The notes: a model not told the origin generated them from the letters alone. 64,000 nt of DNA from Kistimonas asteriae (GCF_018263925.1 NZ_JAEVHF010000024.1:1-64000); one strand, 5' to 3'; shown: positions 43,664 to 53,760, counted from the stretch's first letter. Program-made: numbers and translations.

Positions 43664-45553
43664 TTACGCCCGCTGTCTCTCATTGATGATCGACCGTTTT
43701 TTCAGGTAGATCAGCAACAGCGAGATCGCTGCAGGCGTGACCCCCTGGATACGACAGGCCTGCCCCAGTGTTTCCGGACGAATATCCTTCAGCTTGATCC
43801 GCACTTCGTTAGACAGACCTGAAATTACGTCATAATCGAAACCTTCCGGCAAACGGGTTTCTTCATGCCGGCGCAGACGATCGATTTCCTCGGTCTGGCG
43901 TTCGATATAGCCTTGATATTTTGTCTGGATCTCTACCTGCTCAGCGACCTGATGGTTTTCCACAGGCTCGCCATTCAGGGATGCCACATCGTCGTAAACC
44001 AGCTCAGGTCTTCTCAGCAGTTCCAGCAGGCTGTATTCACGCCCCACTGGTTTTTCCAGTTTCGCATTCACCTGTTCCGCTGCTGCGGTATTCGGATGGA
44101 TGTAGGTTGTGGTCAAACGCGCCGTTTCTTTTGCAATCCCTTCCTGTTTTTCACAGAAAGTCTCCCAACGACGGTCATCCACCAAGCCAAGCTCACGGCC
44201 TTTTTCGGTCAGACGAAGGTCAGCGTTGTCTTCCCGCAGAATCAGACGGTACTCAGCACGGCTGGTGAACATGCGATAGGGTTCGGTGGTGCCGTTAGTG
44301 ATCAGATCATCCACCATAACGCCGATATAAGCCTCGTCACGACGCGGACACCATGCATCCCTGCCCTGGGCCTTCAGTGCGGCGTTAAGGCCTGCCAGCA
44401 GCCCCTGAGCGCCTGCTTCTTCGTAACCGGTGGTGCCGTTGATCTGTCCGGCGAAGAACAAGCCATCGATATATTTGGTTTCCAACGAGCTGGTCAGATC
44501 ACGGGGATCAAAGAAATCGTATTCGATCGCGTAACCCGGACGGCTGATATGTGCGTTTTCCATACCGTGGATAGAACGCACCAGTGCCAACTGCACATCA
44601 AACGGAAGACTTGTGGATATCCCGTTGGGATACAGCTCGTGTGTCGTCAGCCCTTCCGGCTCAATGAACACCTGATGGGAGTTTTTATCCGCAAAACGCT
44701 GGATTTTATCCTCAATCGACGGGCAGTAACGGGGACCAATCCCTTCAATCACACCGGTATACATCGGTGAACGATCCAGGCCACCACGGATGATGTCGTG
44801 GGTACGTTCATTGGTATGTGTGATGTAGCAACTGATCTGTTCAGGGTGATCCTCAACAGAGCCCATAAACGACATCACCGGCACCGGGGTATCACCCGGC
44901 TGCACCTGCATCACAGAGAAATCCACAGAACGCGCATCAATTCGTGGCGGCGTTCCGGTTTTCAGGCGTTCTACACGAAATGGCAGTTCACGCAGACGTT
45001 TGGCCAGACCAATCGAAGGCGGATCACCGGCACGACCACCGGAATAGTTTTCCAGTCCGATGTGGATAACTCCACCCAGAAAGGTGCCGGCGGTTAACAC
45101 GACGGTATCAGAATAAAAATGTAGTCCCATCTGGGTGACGACACCGACCGCCTTATCCTGCTCAACAATCAGGTCTTCCACAGCCTGCTGGAACAGCCAG
45201 AGATTCTCCTGGTTTTCCAGGGTTTCCCGAATCGCGGCTTTATAAAGGATACGGTCAGCCTGCGCGCGGGTTGCACGGACGGCGGGGCCTTTACGGGAAT
45301 TCAATACGCGGAACTGAATACCACCACGGTCGGTCGCCATGGCCATTGCGCCACCGAGGGCGTCAATTTCCTTCACCAGATGGCTTTTACCAATACCACC
45401 AATGGCCGGGTTACAGGACATCTGTCCCAGCGTTTCAATATTGTGGGTAACCAACAGGGTTTTTACACCCATGCGTGCGGCTGCCAGGGCCGCTTCTGTG
45501 CCGGCATGTCCGCCGCCAATAACAATTACGCCAAACCGTGCAGGAAATTCCAC
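43664..45553 (-). CDS. mnmG: tRNA uridine 5-carboxymethylaminomethyl modification enzyme MnmG
   Basis: This 629-residue FAD protein works with MnmE to modify the wobble uridine of several tRNAs. The FAD-binding motif VIGGGHAGTEAALAAARMG is at residues 11-29. SCNPAIGGIGKSHLVKEIDA and the C-terminal helical region ending in SLLLIYLKKRSIINERQRA match the family exactly. Length equals E. coli MnmG (629). In E. coli oriC is directly upstream; here the upstream gap also carries DnaA boxes. Confidence 0.97.
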   Translation of the reverse strand: MEFPARFGVIVIGGGHAGTEAALAAARMGVKTLLVTHNIETLGQMSCNPAIGGIGKSHLVKEIDALGGAMAMATDRGGIQFRVLNSRKGPAVRATRAQADRILYKAAIRETLENQENLWLFQQAVEDLIVEQDKAVGVVTQMGLHFYSDTVVLTAGTFLGGVIHIGLENYSGGRAGDPPSIGLAKRLRELPFRVERLKTGTPPRIDARSVDFSVMQVQPGDTPVPVMSFMGSVEDHPEQISCYITHTNERTHDIIRGGLDRSPMYTGVIEGIGPRYCPSIEDKIQRFADKNSHQVFIEPEGLTTHELYPNGISTSLPFDVQLALVRSIHGMENAHISRPGYAIEYDFFDPRDLTSSLETKYIDGLFFAGQINGTTGYEEAGAQGLLAGLNAALKAQGRDAWCPRRDEAYIGVMVDDLITNGTTEPYRMFTSRAEYRLILREDNADLRLTEKGRELGLVDDRRWETFCEKQEGIAKETARLTTTYIHPNTAAAEQVNAKLEKPVGREYSLLELLRRPELVYDDVASLNGEPVENHQVAEQVEIQTKYQGYIERQTEEIDRLRRHEETRLPEGFDYDVISGLSNEVRIKLKDIRPETLGQACRIQGVTPAAISLLLIYLKKRSIINERQRA

Positions 45554-46059
45554 GCAGTTCGTCCCTCCTTAAAAAGGGTCTGATCAGTTCAAAGTCAGAC
45601 AGCAAACCGTTGTTGGTTGTTTCAATTCCGTTTCGTCGGCCTGTGTTGCCGAGGTGTCTGGCTGCCTGAAGAAATCGCGCAAGTATACCGTCGGTTGATC
45701 AAAAAAAAACCGGTGTTTTCCTTTACTTAGGCGGTAACAGCCGTCATTACAGAAATAATAAATAATCAGTACTCAATTTAATCTCTTTCTTGTTAATGCT
45801 GTTATGTATAGTGTGGATAATTTCAGTGGAAAAGATAAAAATACCAATAATTATCAACAAGATAGCCGCTTAATAAGTCTGTTAACTTGAAGTAGGAAAG
45901 CTAAGGTTATGATGGGTTTAGGCTGTGTATAAGTGGCAAGTTACACACAGATGAATTTAAATCCAGAATTAATCCATAGATTATCCGAGTACTTTTCTGC
46001 CTACTTTTCAACAGGTTAGATAACAGGAAAATTGTGTGTTCTGACAGGTTCAGGAAGGA
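45554..46059. other. intergenic region upstream of mnmG with DnaA boxes
   Basis: This AT-rich region contains perfect DnaA boxes TGTGGATAA (45812-45820) and TGTGTATAA (45924-45932), with one-mismatch copies TTATCAACA (45851-45859) and TTACACACA (45941-45949). The mnmG promoter is also here. It could be a second DnaA-binding or replication-control region, as E. coli oriC lies at the corresponding place, though the rpmH-dnaA gap is the more likely origin. Confidence 0.5.
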
Positions 46060-46473
46060 TCAGGGGTGAGTTGCTACCTTGAAAATCCAGTAGCGGCAGA
46101 GAAGGAAACTGATGGCTGGCCAGCTGACCACAATCAGGAAAATACAGATCGCCGGGGGAAACGCCGTCCACTCAGTCAATATCAGCATGCCAATCGCGTT
46201 GTAGACAAAACCACATACCGCCAGCAACAGATAACGTGTAAAACGTTGCTGACCAGAGAAAAAGGTCACTCCCCGCCTATGACCAAACGTCCAGAATGAA
46301 TTCCCCAGGTAAGACACCAGTGCACCAAACACAAACGCGCCAAGATTACCGACAATGGGCGATAGCAGCAGAATCTCTATGGCATACAACGCCGCCAGAA
46401 AATGCGTAGCGGCAGACAGGAGTCCCACAATCCCGTAACGAAAGACTTCCCGCCCTAAAATGATCAGTGACAC
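46060..46473 (-). CDS. GtrA-family membrane protein
   Basis: This 137-residue protein with four membrane segments belongs to the GtrA family, thought to flip undecaprenyl-phosphate-linked sugars across the inner membrane. Typical features are FRYGIVGLLSAATHFLAAL at the start, the VGNLGAFVFGALVSYLGNSF segment and the final RYWIFKV. It is divergent from, and 93 bases away from, a GtrB-type glycosyltransferase gene, its usual partner. Confidence 0.85.
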   Translation of the reverse strand: MSLIILGREVFRYGIVGLLSAATHFLAALYAIEILLLSPIVGNLGAFVFGALVSYLGNSFWTFGHRRGVTFFSGQQRFTRYLLLAVCGFVYNAIGMLILTEWTAFPPAICIFLIVVSWPAISFLLCRYWIFKVATHP

Positions 46474-46566
46474 CCACGGCTCCCTGCGTTGTCTGAAGTG
46501 GCTGTTCTATGGATCTTTCACTAGCATGAATCGATATAACTCGTTTTTTCAAGGGCTGACCGTGAC

Positions 46567-47595
46567 ATGGATGATACGTCTGCCGGTAGAAGCGTCGCTG
46601 CCAATTCCAATCACTTTGACGAACAGACTTTAAGACCTGATCCGGACAGCCTCTCGGTCATCATCCCGTTCTATAACGAAGCAGAATGCGTCGATCTGTT
46701 ACTGGATACCCTGCTACCAGTTGTTCGGCCATTGTGTGATTCCATTGAAGTGATTTGTGTGGATGACGGCAGTTCTGACAAGACCGGTCCCTCTTTACTC
46801 AAGCGTTGCAGAGATATTCCAGAATTACGCGTCATACGTCTGAGCCGTAATTTCGGGCAGGATGCCGCCATTACCGCAGGACTGGCTCATTCCTCCGGCC
46901 AGGTTATTTGCATTATGGATGCGGATCTCCAGCACCCCCCGGCCTTATTGCCAACTATGATCAATGCTTGGCGAGAGGGTGCGGACATGGTCTGTATGAT
47001 CCGCAAGCACCGGGATGATGAAACCCCCTTTGTTCGCTCAGCAAAATCCGTTTTTTACTGGATTATGCAGCGTATCTGCTCGTTTGAAATGGTGCAGAGT
47101 GCCGCACATTTTCGGCTGATGGATCGAAAAGCCTGTAACGCCTTGCTTCGTCTGACGGAAAGATCCCGCTACCAGGCAGGGCTTTACCAATGGATAGGCT
47201 TCCCTACAACCTACATGGAATACACCCCGGATCAACGCGCGGCAGGTTCTACCAAATGGCTTTTGCTTCCCATGCTTAACCGGGCATTACGGGGCATTAT
47301 TTCATTTTCCAGCGCGCCATTAAGAATATGGAGTTTTACCGGCGCGACGATTGCCTGCATGGCGTTTCTCTATGGTTTTTATATTGTCGTGAAAACACTG
47401 ATTTTTGGCATCGATTTCCCGGGTTTTGCGACATTAGCCACCCTGATACTTTTCTTCAGCGGTGTAATCCTGCTTTCCATCGGTATGATCGGTGAATACC
47501 TTGCCGGGCTTTTTGAGGAAGTGAAGCAAAGACCCCTCTACCTGATCTATGAAACCCGCGGTTTCGACCAGGACAACATTGATCGGACGTCGTGA
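46567..47595 (+). CDS. GtrB-type family 2 glycosyltransferase
   Basis: This 342-residue membrane-bound GT2 enzyme probably loads a sugar onto undecaprenyl phosphate. The nucleotide-sugar motifs are SVIIPFYNEAECVDLLLDTL near residue 30, VICVDDGSSDKTG near 62, and CIMDADLQHPP near 118 with the metal-binding DxD. Two C-terminal membrane helices (near 255-320) are typical of GtrB/DPM-like enzymes. Its stop codon overlaps the next start (TGATG), so the two are translationally coupled. Confidence 0.9.
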   Translation: MDDTSAGRSVAANSNHFDEQTLRPDPDSLSVIIPFYNEAECVDLLLDTLLPVVRPLCDSIEVICVDDGSSDKTGPSLLKRCRDIPELRVIRLSRNFGQDAAITAGLAHSSGQVICIMDADLQHPPALLPTMINAWREGADMVCMIRKHRDDETPFVRSAKSVFYWIMQRICSFEMVQSAAHFRLMDRKACNALLRLTERSRYQAGLYQWIGFPTTYMEYTPDQRAAGSTKWLLLPMLNRALRGIISFSSAPLRIWSFTGATIACMAFLYGFYIVVKTLIFGIDFPGFATLATLILFFSGVILLSIGMIGEYLAGLFEEVKQRPLYLIYETRGFDQDNIDRTS

Positions 47596-49349
47596 TGTCG
47601 CGGCTCGATGCCTTCGTTCTCAAGATTCAAAAACACTGGCCGTTCTTCCTTGGCTTTACAATTTCCCTGTTACTTCTGCTAACCGGCTTTGATGATTTCT
47701 GGCTCGGTGCTGATGATGGATATTACGCCCACAGTGCCGAGCGCTTTCTCAACGGAGAAACGCCCCACGTCGATTTTCATGAAATCCATCCCGGTTACAT
47801 TCTCTGGGTGCATGCCGCGGCGATGAAGTTGTTTGGGATCACGACTCTATCACTACGCTTTCCGCTGCTTTTACTTTCCATTATTCAATGTGTGCTTGTC
47901 TGGCAGTTACTACGAGATGCCGGGCGATTACCCGCCATGATTGGGATGATCCTGGTGACATCTCTTGGTATGCCAGCGTGCGCGAATCCTACTGCCAATC
48001 TTTATGCCCTGTTTTTTGCCATCGCTACATTTCGTGTCGCCGCTGAAACAGATCTGTTCGATCGTCCTGGCAAACTGGTATTGCTTGGCCTGATGATTGG
48101 GTTGTGTGTCCTGTTCCGGCATCTATCCGGCATATTGCTCGGATGCGGGATGGTGACATGGCTGTTGAGTCATCCACAGGTACAACAAACTCAGACAGCG
48201 TCGAGTGCAAGTGGTCACTTTGGGAGGTTATGGCTATTTTTGGCTTTTCTCGGTGTTGCCGGATACAGCGTGAACCGGAGTGACCTGACGGGGCTCGGTT
48301 TGTTTGCCTTTCCGGCGCTGGTGATTGCACTGATTGCCAGCTGGAAGGCGAGACCCGATGCAAAAGCCATCTGGCGAATCCTCCTTCCGAGTGCCTTGGG
48401 ACTGTTTATTGCCTTCCTGCCGCTGGCTGTTTACCTATCCATCAAGGGGATCTGGCAAGCCTGGTTACAGGATATTGTGATTCTGCCGTTGTCCTTGATC
48501 TCAATGTCTTTCTTTGAGGTCTGGCGATATTCAGACTTATTGATCACTGTCAGCGCTGCTATCAACCAAATCACCAATACCATCAGCACTATCAATTACT
48601 TGACGTGGATAGGTCTGGTATTACTACCCGGGATTGCAGGCTGGATTGTTGCTAAACGCTTTATCGCCCAATTTTCCCCAAACAATCAGCCCCAGGCGCT
48701 GCCGGCTTTTGTCGTCTGTGCGCCGTTTTATGGTCTGGCCAGCCTCCATTTTGAAATCCCGCTCTATTTGATCTGGTCAATTCCTCCTTTGCTATTAGCC
48801 GGTTTCTGGTTCTGGGGGAAACCTGGCAGATGGCAAAAAACCGGTTTTATCGGGTTAATGGTGATAACCATCGGGGCACAGACAACCGTGGCAGGAGCCC
48901 CGGTTTGGGAACGCTCCTTTGTGCAATTTGTGACAACTCAGCCGGGCGAGTTCCTGGCAGATTCTCAGCTGGCAGGACGCGCCAAAATCAATCTCACCAC
49001 AGAAGAAACCGATTTCTACCAACGCTCATTGGCCCTGATTAACGAGAATACCGCACCGTCAGATGCCATTTTCAGTTTCCCGTCTCATCCTCAATGGTAT
49101 TTCCTCTCAGGAAGAAAAAATCCCACAAAACATCTATTTGCCGGGGTTAGCGTTAATAGTGAATACTCACTACAAAATCTTGAAAAGCAGTTTATAGCGC
49201 ACCCGCCAGCGATGGTCATTCACAAAACCCATGATAAATACGGGAATCCCTTCACTGAGCAGCTGAGACGTTGGCTTAATCAACGTTATCAGCTGATTCA
49301 TTCCGAGAAGGGCTTTGATTTTCTGGTCGTAAAGGATCGGAACCCGTAA
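47595..49349 (+). CDS. GT-C-type membrane glycosyltransferase (GtrC-like)
   Basis: This 584-residue protein has about 10-12 membrane segments and an early acidic loop (DDFWLGADDGYYAHSAERF near residues 36-54, then HEIHPGYILWVHA) like ArnT/PMT-type glycosyltransferases that use lipid-linked sugar donors. A soluble C-terminal domain follows residue 440. With GtrA and the GT2 enzyme it completes a three-part module that decorates lipopolysaccharide or another surface glycan. The acceptor is unknown. The start is the ATG within the TGATG overlap; a GTG three bases earlier is possible. Confidence 0.78.
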   Translation: MSRLDAFVLKIQKHWPFFLGFTISLLLLLTGFDDFWLGADDGYYAHSAERFLNGETPHVDFHEIHPGYILWVHAAAMKLFGITTLSLRFPLLLLSIIQCVLVWQLLRDAGRLPAMIGMILVTSLGMPACANPTANLYALFFAIATFRVAAETDLFDRPGKLVLLGLMIGLCVLFRHLSGILLGCGMVTWLLSHPQVQQTQTASSASGHFGRLWLFLAFLGVAGYSVNRSDLTGLGLFAFPALVIALIASWKARPDAKAIWRILLPSALGLFIAFLPLAVYLSIKGIWQAWLQDIVILPLSLISMSFFEVWRYSDLLITVSAAINQITNTISTINYLTWIGLVLLPGIAGWIVAKRFIAQFSPNNQPQALPAFVVCAPFYGLASLHFEIPLYLIWSIPPLLLAGFWFWGKPGRWQKTGFIGLMVITIGAQTTVAGAPVWERSFVQFVTTQPGEFLADSQLAGRAKINLTTEETDFYQRSLALINENTAPSDAIFSFPSHPQWYFLSGRKNPTKHLFAGVSVNSEYSLQNLEKQFIAHPPAMVIHKTHDKYGNPFTEQLRRWLNQRYQLIHSEKGFDFLVVKDRNP

Positions 49350-49417
49350 GTAGTCCCTGGCACCATTGTCGCACCTCCAATCTGGTCTATGCTTGCTGCT
49401 CGGCCAAAGGAGGCAGT

Positions 49418-49750
49418 ATGAGTAAATCGCTGTACGAAGAACTCAAACGCGTTGGTATCGATGAAACACTGGCTTATGACGTGAGCCTTTCACTGGATCC
49501 GGATCATAATGCCAGTAAAAAAGATATTCTGATGTTGCAGGAAGCCATTCTTCAGGTTCAATTGACAACAGAGTCTCGCTATCACGAACTCAGACACGCG
49601 ATCAGTGATGTCCGCTCAGACCTGCATAGGGAAATCGCTGGCGTCCGAACCGATATGGCCAGCCTAAGCCGCCAGTTCTGGATAACCTTTGGCGGCTTAA
49701 TTACAACCATCATGAGTGTGTTTTTCGTGAACTGGTATTTCCACCAGTAA
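49418..49750 (+). CDS. coiled-coil protein with C-terminal membrane anchor
   Basis: This 110-residue protein has a strong AAGGAGG ribosome site. It has a helical, charged coiled-coil region (residues about 40-85, with SRYHELRHAISDVRSDLHRE) and one C-terminal membrane segment (FWITFGGLITTIMSVFFVNW), giving a tail-anchored topology. The layout resembles DUF1640-type proteins, whose role is unclear. It converges on mnmE, with eight bases between them. Confidence 0.7.
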   Translation: MSKSLYEELKRVGIDETLAYDVSLSLDPDHNASKKDILMLQEAILQVQLTTESRYHELRHAISDVRSDLHREIAGVRTDMASLSRQFWITFGGLITTIMSVFFVNWYFHQ

Positions 49751-49758
49751 GCCGGTAC

Positions 49759-51141
49759 TTACTTCCCGATACAGAACGACGAGAAAATCCGGCCGAGCAG
49801 ATCATCACTGGAAAATTCACCGGTAATTTCTCCCAACGCTTTCTGAGCCTGACGCAGATCGTCTGCCAGCAGCTCTCCAGCGCCGTAGCCGCTTAATTGG
49901 GCTTTCCCCTTCTCCAGATACTCTTTAGCCTGCTCAAGGGCCTCTATGTGCCTTCTACGGGCGCTGAAGCCGCCTTCAAGCGTTCCGGTATACCCCATAC
50001 AGGCTTTCAGGTGTTCGCGGAGGTGATCGACTCCATCTCCGGTCTGGGCACACAAATGGATCACGGTAACGCCGTTATGCACAGTCAAGCCGGCGATTTC
50101 AGAGGTCAGGTCAATCTTGTTGCGGATGATGGTGATCTTTTCACCTTTCGGTAACTTATCCACAAACTCTGGCCAGATTGTGTGCGGATCATTGGATTCG
50201 GTGGTACTGGCATCAACCATCAGCAGAACACGATCCGCCTGACCGATCTCCTGGAAAGCCCGTTCTACGCCAATCTGCTCGACGCGATCCTCGCTGTCGC
50301 GGAGACCAGCAGTATCGATAATGTGCAGCGGCATGCCGTCGATGTGGATATGTTCACGCAGAACATCCCGGGTGGTACCCGCTATATCGGTGACAATGGC
50401 GGTTTCTCGTCCAGCCAGTGCATTCAGAAGGCTGGATTTGCCCGCATTGGGGCGTCCGCCGATAACGACCGTCATCCCTTCCCGCATGATGGCCCCCTGC
50501 TGCGCTTCGCTGAAGACTTGATCCAGCTGAACCATCACTGTATTCAAATCATTCTGCACTTTGCCGTCTGACAGAAAATCGATCTCTTCTTCAGGGAAAT
50601 CGATTGCCGCCTCCACATAGATACGCAGCTGAATCAGTGCTTCCACCAACGCCTGAACCCGGTTAGAAAAAGCCCCCTGCAGAGAACGTACCGCATTTCT
50701 GGCAGCCTGCTCTGAAGCACTATCGATAAGATCCGCGATGGCTTCCGCCTGGGCCAGATCCATCTTGTCGTTCAGGAATGCGCGCTCAGAAAACTCACCC
50801 GGACGTGCCATTCGCACACCAAGTTTTCCTATCCGGCGCAGCAACATATCCAGGATAACCTGGCCACCATGCCCCTGTAATTCCAGTACATCCTCGCCGG
50901 TGAACGAATTAGGTCCGGGGAAAAACAGTGCCAGTCCTTCATCGATCACTGAGCCATCTTCATCCTGAAAAGGAAGATAATGGGCGTGTCTTGGTTTTAA
51001 TGTTTCAGGCAACAAAGCGGCCGCAACATCGCGGCAAAGCGGTCCTGAGACCCGGATAATACCGACACTGCCGCGTCCGGGAGCGGTAGCCTGAGCGGCA
51101 ATAGTATCGGTGCTTGTCTGGAGTGCGTCGGAGTGGGTCAT
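49759..51141 (-). CDS. mnmE: tRNA modification GTPase MnmE
   Basis: This 460-residue GTPase partners MnmG in wobble-uridine modification. The N-terminal folate-binding domain starts near GRGSVGIIRVSGP. The G domain has the P-loop GRPNAGKSSLLNALAG near residue 227, the switch sequence IAGTTRDVL and DTAGLRDSEDRVEQIGVERA. The C-terminal catalytic motif is FCIGK at the very end. It lies after yidC in the classical order. Confidence 0.96.
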   Translation of the reverse strand: MTHSDALQTSTDTIAAQATAPGRGSVGIIRVSGPLCRDVAAALLPETLKPRHAHYLPFQDEDGSVIDEGLALFFPGPNSFTGEDVLELQGHGGQVILDMLLRRIGKLGVRMARPGEFSERAFLNDKMDLAQAEAIADLIDSASEQAARNAVRSLQGAFSNRVQALVEALIQLRIYVEAAIDFPEEEIDFLSDGKVQNDLNTVMVQLDQVFSEAQQGAIMREGMTVVIGGRPNAGKSSLLNALAGRETAIVTDIAGTTRDVLREHIHIDGMPLHIIDTAGLRDSEDRVEQIGVERAFQEIGQADRVLLMVDASTTESNDPHTIWPEFVDKLPKGEKITIIRNKIDLTSEIAGLTVHNGVTVIHLCAQTGDGVDHLREHLKACMGYTGTLEGGFSARRRHIEALEQAKEYLEKGKAQLSGYGAGELLADDLRQAQKALGEITGEFSSDDLLGRIFSSFCIGK

Positions 51142-51171
51142 AGATGAGACGGGGAAATCGGAGCCAATAAA

Positions 51172-51199
51172 AAAGGCGTAGTCTAGTGACCACGCCTTT
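51172..51199 (-). terminator. terminator between yidC and mnmE
   Basis: AAAGGCGT and ACGCCTTT form an eight-base stem with a 12-base loop; on the minus strand the right arm is followed by a T-run. It lies after the yidC stop codon and suggests that mnmE is partly or fully read from its own promoter. Confidence 0.75.
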
Positions 51200-51225
51200 G
51201 GGGGTAAAGCAAATCCTGTTCAACG

Positions 51226-52875
51226 TCAGGCGTTGGGATCCGCCTCGATCTTGCGGGTGATGTACCACTGTTGGGAAATGGACAGCAGGTTATTCACAAC
51301 CCAGTACAGGACCAGACCCGCCGGGAACCACAGGAAGAATACCGTGAAGATCACCGGCATCAACTTCATCACACGCGCCTGGACAGGATCCGGCGGCGTC
51401 GGACTCAGCAGCTGCTGAACAAACATGGAGGCACCCATGATCAGCGGCAGGATGAAGTAAGGATCCATCTGCGACAGGTCATGTATCCACAGGATGAACG
51501 GCGCCTGACGGATTTCCACAGATTCCAGCAGTACCCAGTACAGGGCAATGAAGACCGGCATCTGAACAAGAATCGGAAGACAGCCACCCATCGGGTTGAC
51601 CTTCTCTTTCTTGTACAGCTCCATCATCGCCTGGGACATCTTCTGCCGATCATCGCCATACTGCTCCTTCAGCGACTGCAGCTTCGGCGACAGCTTACGC
51701 ATCTTCGCCATGGAGCGGTAGCTGGCAGCAGACAGCGGGAAGAATAACGCTTTAACGATCACGGTCAGCGCGATAATGCTCCAGCCCCAGTTACCCAGGA
51801 TGGAATGCAGGAACTGCAACAGTTCAAACAACGGCTTGGCGAACCACCAGAGGATACCGTAGTCGATGGTCAGGTTCAGGCCATCGGCCAGTGCACCCAG
51901 CACTTCCTGGTTTTTCGGGCCTACATACAGAATCGCACCCGCTTCACCCGTTTGACCCGGCTTCACTTCAATGGAAGGTTCTACAACACTGATAATGTTG
52001 TTGCCATTAACGACACGAGTCTGGTAAGTGTTCTGATGATCCTGTCCGGGCACCCAGGCAACGACGAAGTAATGCTGCAGAATCGCGGCATAACCACCTT
52101 CCACAGTTTCTTTAAACGGCTTGCTGGCGAAATCGTCAAAATCCACTTTCTGATACTGCTTTTCGTTACTGCGAACGGCAGCACCCAGATAGGTGTTAAT
52201 TGTCGTTTTGCTGCTGAACTCGCTGCTCGGGTCTTTGGAATTGTCCCGCTTCAGCTGACCGTAAAAGTTACCACGCCAAGTCTGGTCAGACGTGTTGTGG
52301 ATAAGATAATCGACAGATACCTGATATCCACCGCGATCAAACGTGTAACGCTTGGTGATATCTGCTTTGTCGGTCTTCAGGGTCAGGTCAACCTGCAGCG
52401 TGTCCTTGCCATCGTCCAGTTGATAGGACGTCTTGGCGGCGGTGAATACCGGATGACCCTGTCGGTCAGGACCATCGGTGCCGGTCAGGCCGCTCTGGGC
52501 AACAAACAGACGGTTCTGGTTGTTTTCCAGCAGAACAAACGGGTTATCCGGCTGGCTTTTCACCTTCGGATATTTCGGGAGCGAGACAGAGACAATATCT
52601 CCGCCACGTGTATCAATGGTGACGTTGAGCGTGTCGGTGGTTACGGTGATCAGCTGCGCACTGGCGGCAGAACCGTGATCCACAACAGTATCGCTTTCCA
52701 GCACCGGCGCATCGCTGCTGCCAGTGGCTGCTTGCGCGACCGGCGCCTCTCCCACCGAGACAACCTCAGTTGTACTCAGCTCGGGCGGCTTGTTGTAGTC
52801 CTGGTTCCATTGCAGCACCATCAGGTAACCGACAACAGCCAGGCCAACGATCAGAATAGTTCTCTGCAAATCCAT
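51226..52875 (-). CDS. yidC: membrane protein insertase YidC
   Basis: This 549-residue inner-membrane insertase acts with or without the Sec translocon. It has an N-terminal membrane helix (TILIVGLAVVGYLMVLQW), a large periplasmic domain (about residues 30-345) and the conserved five-helix core beginning GNWGWSIIALTVIVKALFFP, with KEKVNPMGGCLPILVQMPVF and WFPAGLVLYWVVNNLLSISQ. It starts two bases after the yidD stop codon and is preceded by yidD, rnpA and rpmH on the same strand. Confidence 0.97.
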   Translation of the reverse strand: MDLQRTILIVGLAVVGYLMVLQWNQDYNKPPELSTTEVVSVGEAPVAQAATGSSDAPVLESDTVVDHGSAASAQLITVTTDTLNVTIDTRGGDIVSVSLPKYPKVKSQPDNPFVLLENNQNRLFVAQSGLTGTDGPDRQGHPVFTAAKTSYQLDDGKDTLQVDLTLKTDKADITKRYTFDRGGYQVSVDYLIHNTSDQTWRGNFYGQLKRDNSKDPSSEFSSKTTINTYLGAAVRSNEKQYQKVDFDDFASKPFKETVEGGYAAILQHYFVVAWVPGQDHQNTYQTRVVNGNNIISVVEPSIEVKPGQTGEAGAILYVGPKNQEVLGALADGLNLTIDYGILWWFAKPLFELLQFLHSILGNWGWSIIALTVIVKALFFPLSAASYRSMAKMRKLSPKLQSLKEQYGDDRQKMSQAMMELYKKEKVNPMGGCLPILVQMPVFIALYWVLLESVEIRQAPFILWIHDLSQMDPYFILPLIMGASMFVQQLLSPTPPDPVQARVMKLMPVIFTVFFLWFPAGLVLYWVVNNLLSISQQWYITRKIEADPNA

Positions 52876-52877
52876 GA

Positions 52878-53288
52878 TTATCGGGCCATCGAATCGGTTT
52901 GGTTTTGTGCCTTGAGCGACGCAGTCGTTTTATCCACAGAAGGATCTTCACCACCACGGTACCCAGGGCTGTTTGTTAACGGCGTTGTCTTTGCAGCACA
53001 TGCACACGCAGACAACGGGGATCGGGACTCCTCCGACACAGCATCATGCCCATCAGCCGAACAGTCCGGTACGGGATCATACCCCCCCGGATGCCAGGGA
53101 TGACAGCGCAAAAGGCGTTTTATCGACAGGAAACTTCCGCCTAGAAGACCATGGTTTTCAATGGCCTCTTTCGCATAAGCGGAACAGGAGGGATAGAAAC
53201 GGCAATTTCTGCCCAGCAAAGGACTGATCGCGTACTGGTATATGCGAAGAATCAACAGCACCAGTGACTTGACCGGGTTGACGGACAT
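52878..53288 (-). CDS. yidD: membrane protein insertion efficiency factor YidD, extended C-terminus
   Basis: This small basic protein aids YidC-dependent insertion. The conserved core is at residues 1-72: LILRIYQYAISPLLGRNCRF, YPSCSAYAKEAIENHG and HPWHPGGYDPVPD. At 136 residues it is much longer than E. coli YidD (85); the added tail is polar and shows no motif. It lies between rnpA and yidC. Confidence 0.92.
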   Translation of the reverse strand: MSVNPVKSLVLLILRIYQYAISPLLGRNCRFYPSCSAYAKEAIENHGLLGGSFLSIKRLLRCHPWHPGGYDPVPDCSADGHDAVSEESRSPLSACACAAKTTPLTNSPGYRGGEDPSVDKTTASLKAQNQTDSMAR

Positions 53289-53343
53289 GGCCTGTTCTCC
53301 TTGCTGGCGGAGTGCCGGTCAGACCTGAGAAGCAACAGCCCCC

Positions 53344-53760
53344 TTAACCATGACTGGCGGGGGCTTTGACCTGACCCGGTGCGTTTCGGGAGGGAGACGG
53401 CTTCCGGGATTCAGACCGTTGCCTGATTCGCAACCATTGCTTCTCAAGCAGGTTCTGCAGTTGCCTGTTACTGAGTGTGTCCAGACCTTTCCGGGCCAGA
53501 ACCACGATGTCCAGTTTTTCAAGACTGGTCTGGTTCAGGCGGAAAGTTTCCCGCATCATCCGCTTCACCCGGTTGCGGTTAACCGCATGACGGATATTTT
53601 TCTTGGCAATCACCAGACCCAACCGGGGGGTTTCCCGGGTGGTGCGGTGAGCCAGAATCAGCAGATGCTTATGGGATACCTTGATATCTGCAGTATCGAA
53701 GACCTGTTTAAACTCAGCGGCATTCAGCAGCCTGTGATCACGGCTGAAACTGAAACTCAC
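53344..53760 (-). CDS. rnpA: ribonuclease P protein component
   Basis: This 138-residue basic protein supports the RNase P RNA in tRNA 5' maturation. The RNR signature appears as RHAVNRNRVKRMMRETFR near residue 57, and the N-terminus FSRDHRLLNAAEFKQVFD is typical. The Pro/Ser-rich C-terminal 20 residues are an extension. It starts 20 bases after rpmH. Confidence 0.95.
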   Translation of the reverse strand: MSFSFSRDHRLLNAAEFKQVFDTADIKVSHKHLLILAHRTTRETPRLGLVIAKKNIRHAVNRNRVKRMMRETFRLNQTSLEKLDIVVLARKGLDTLSNRQLQNLLEKQWLRIRQRSESRKPSPSRNAPGQVKAPASHG

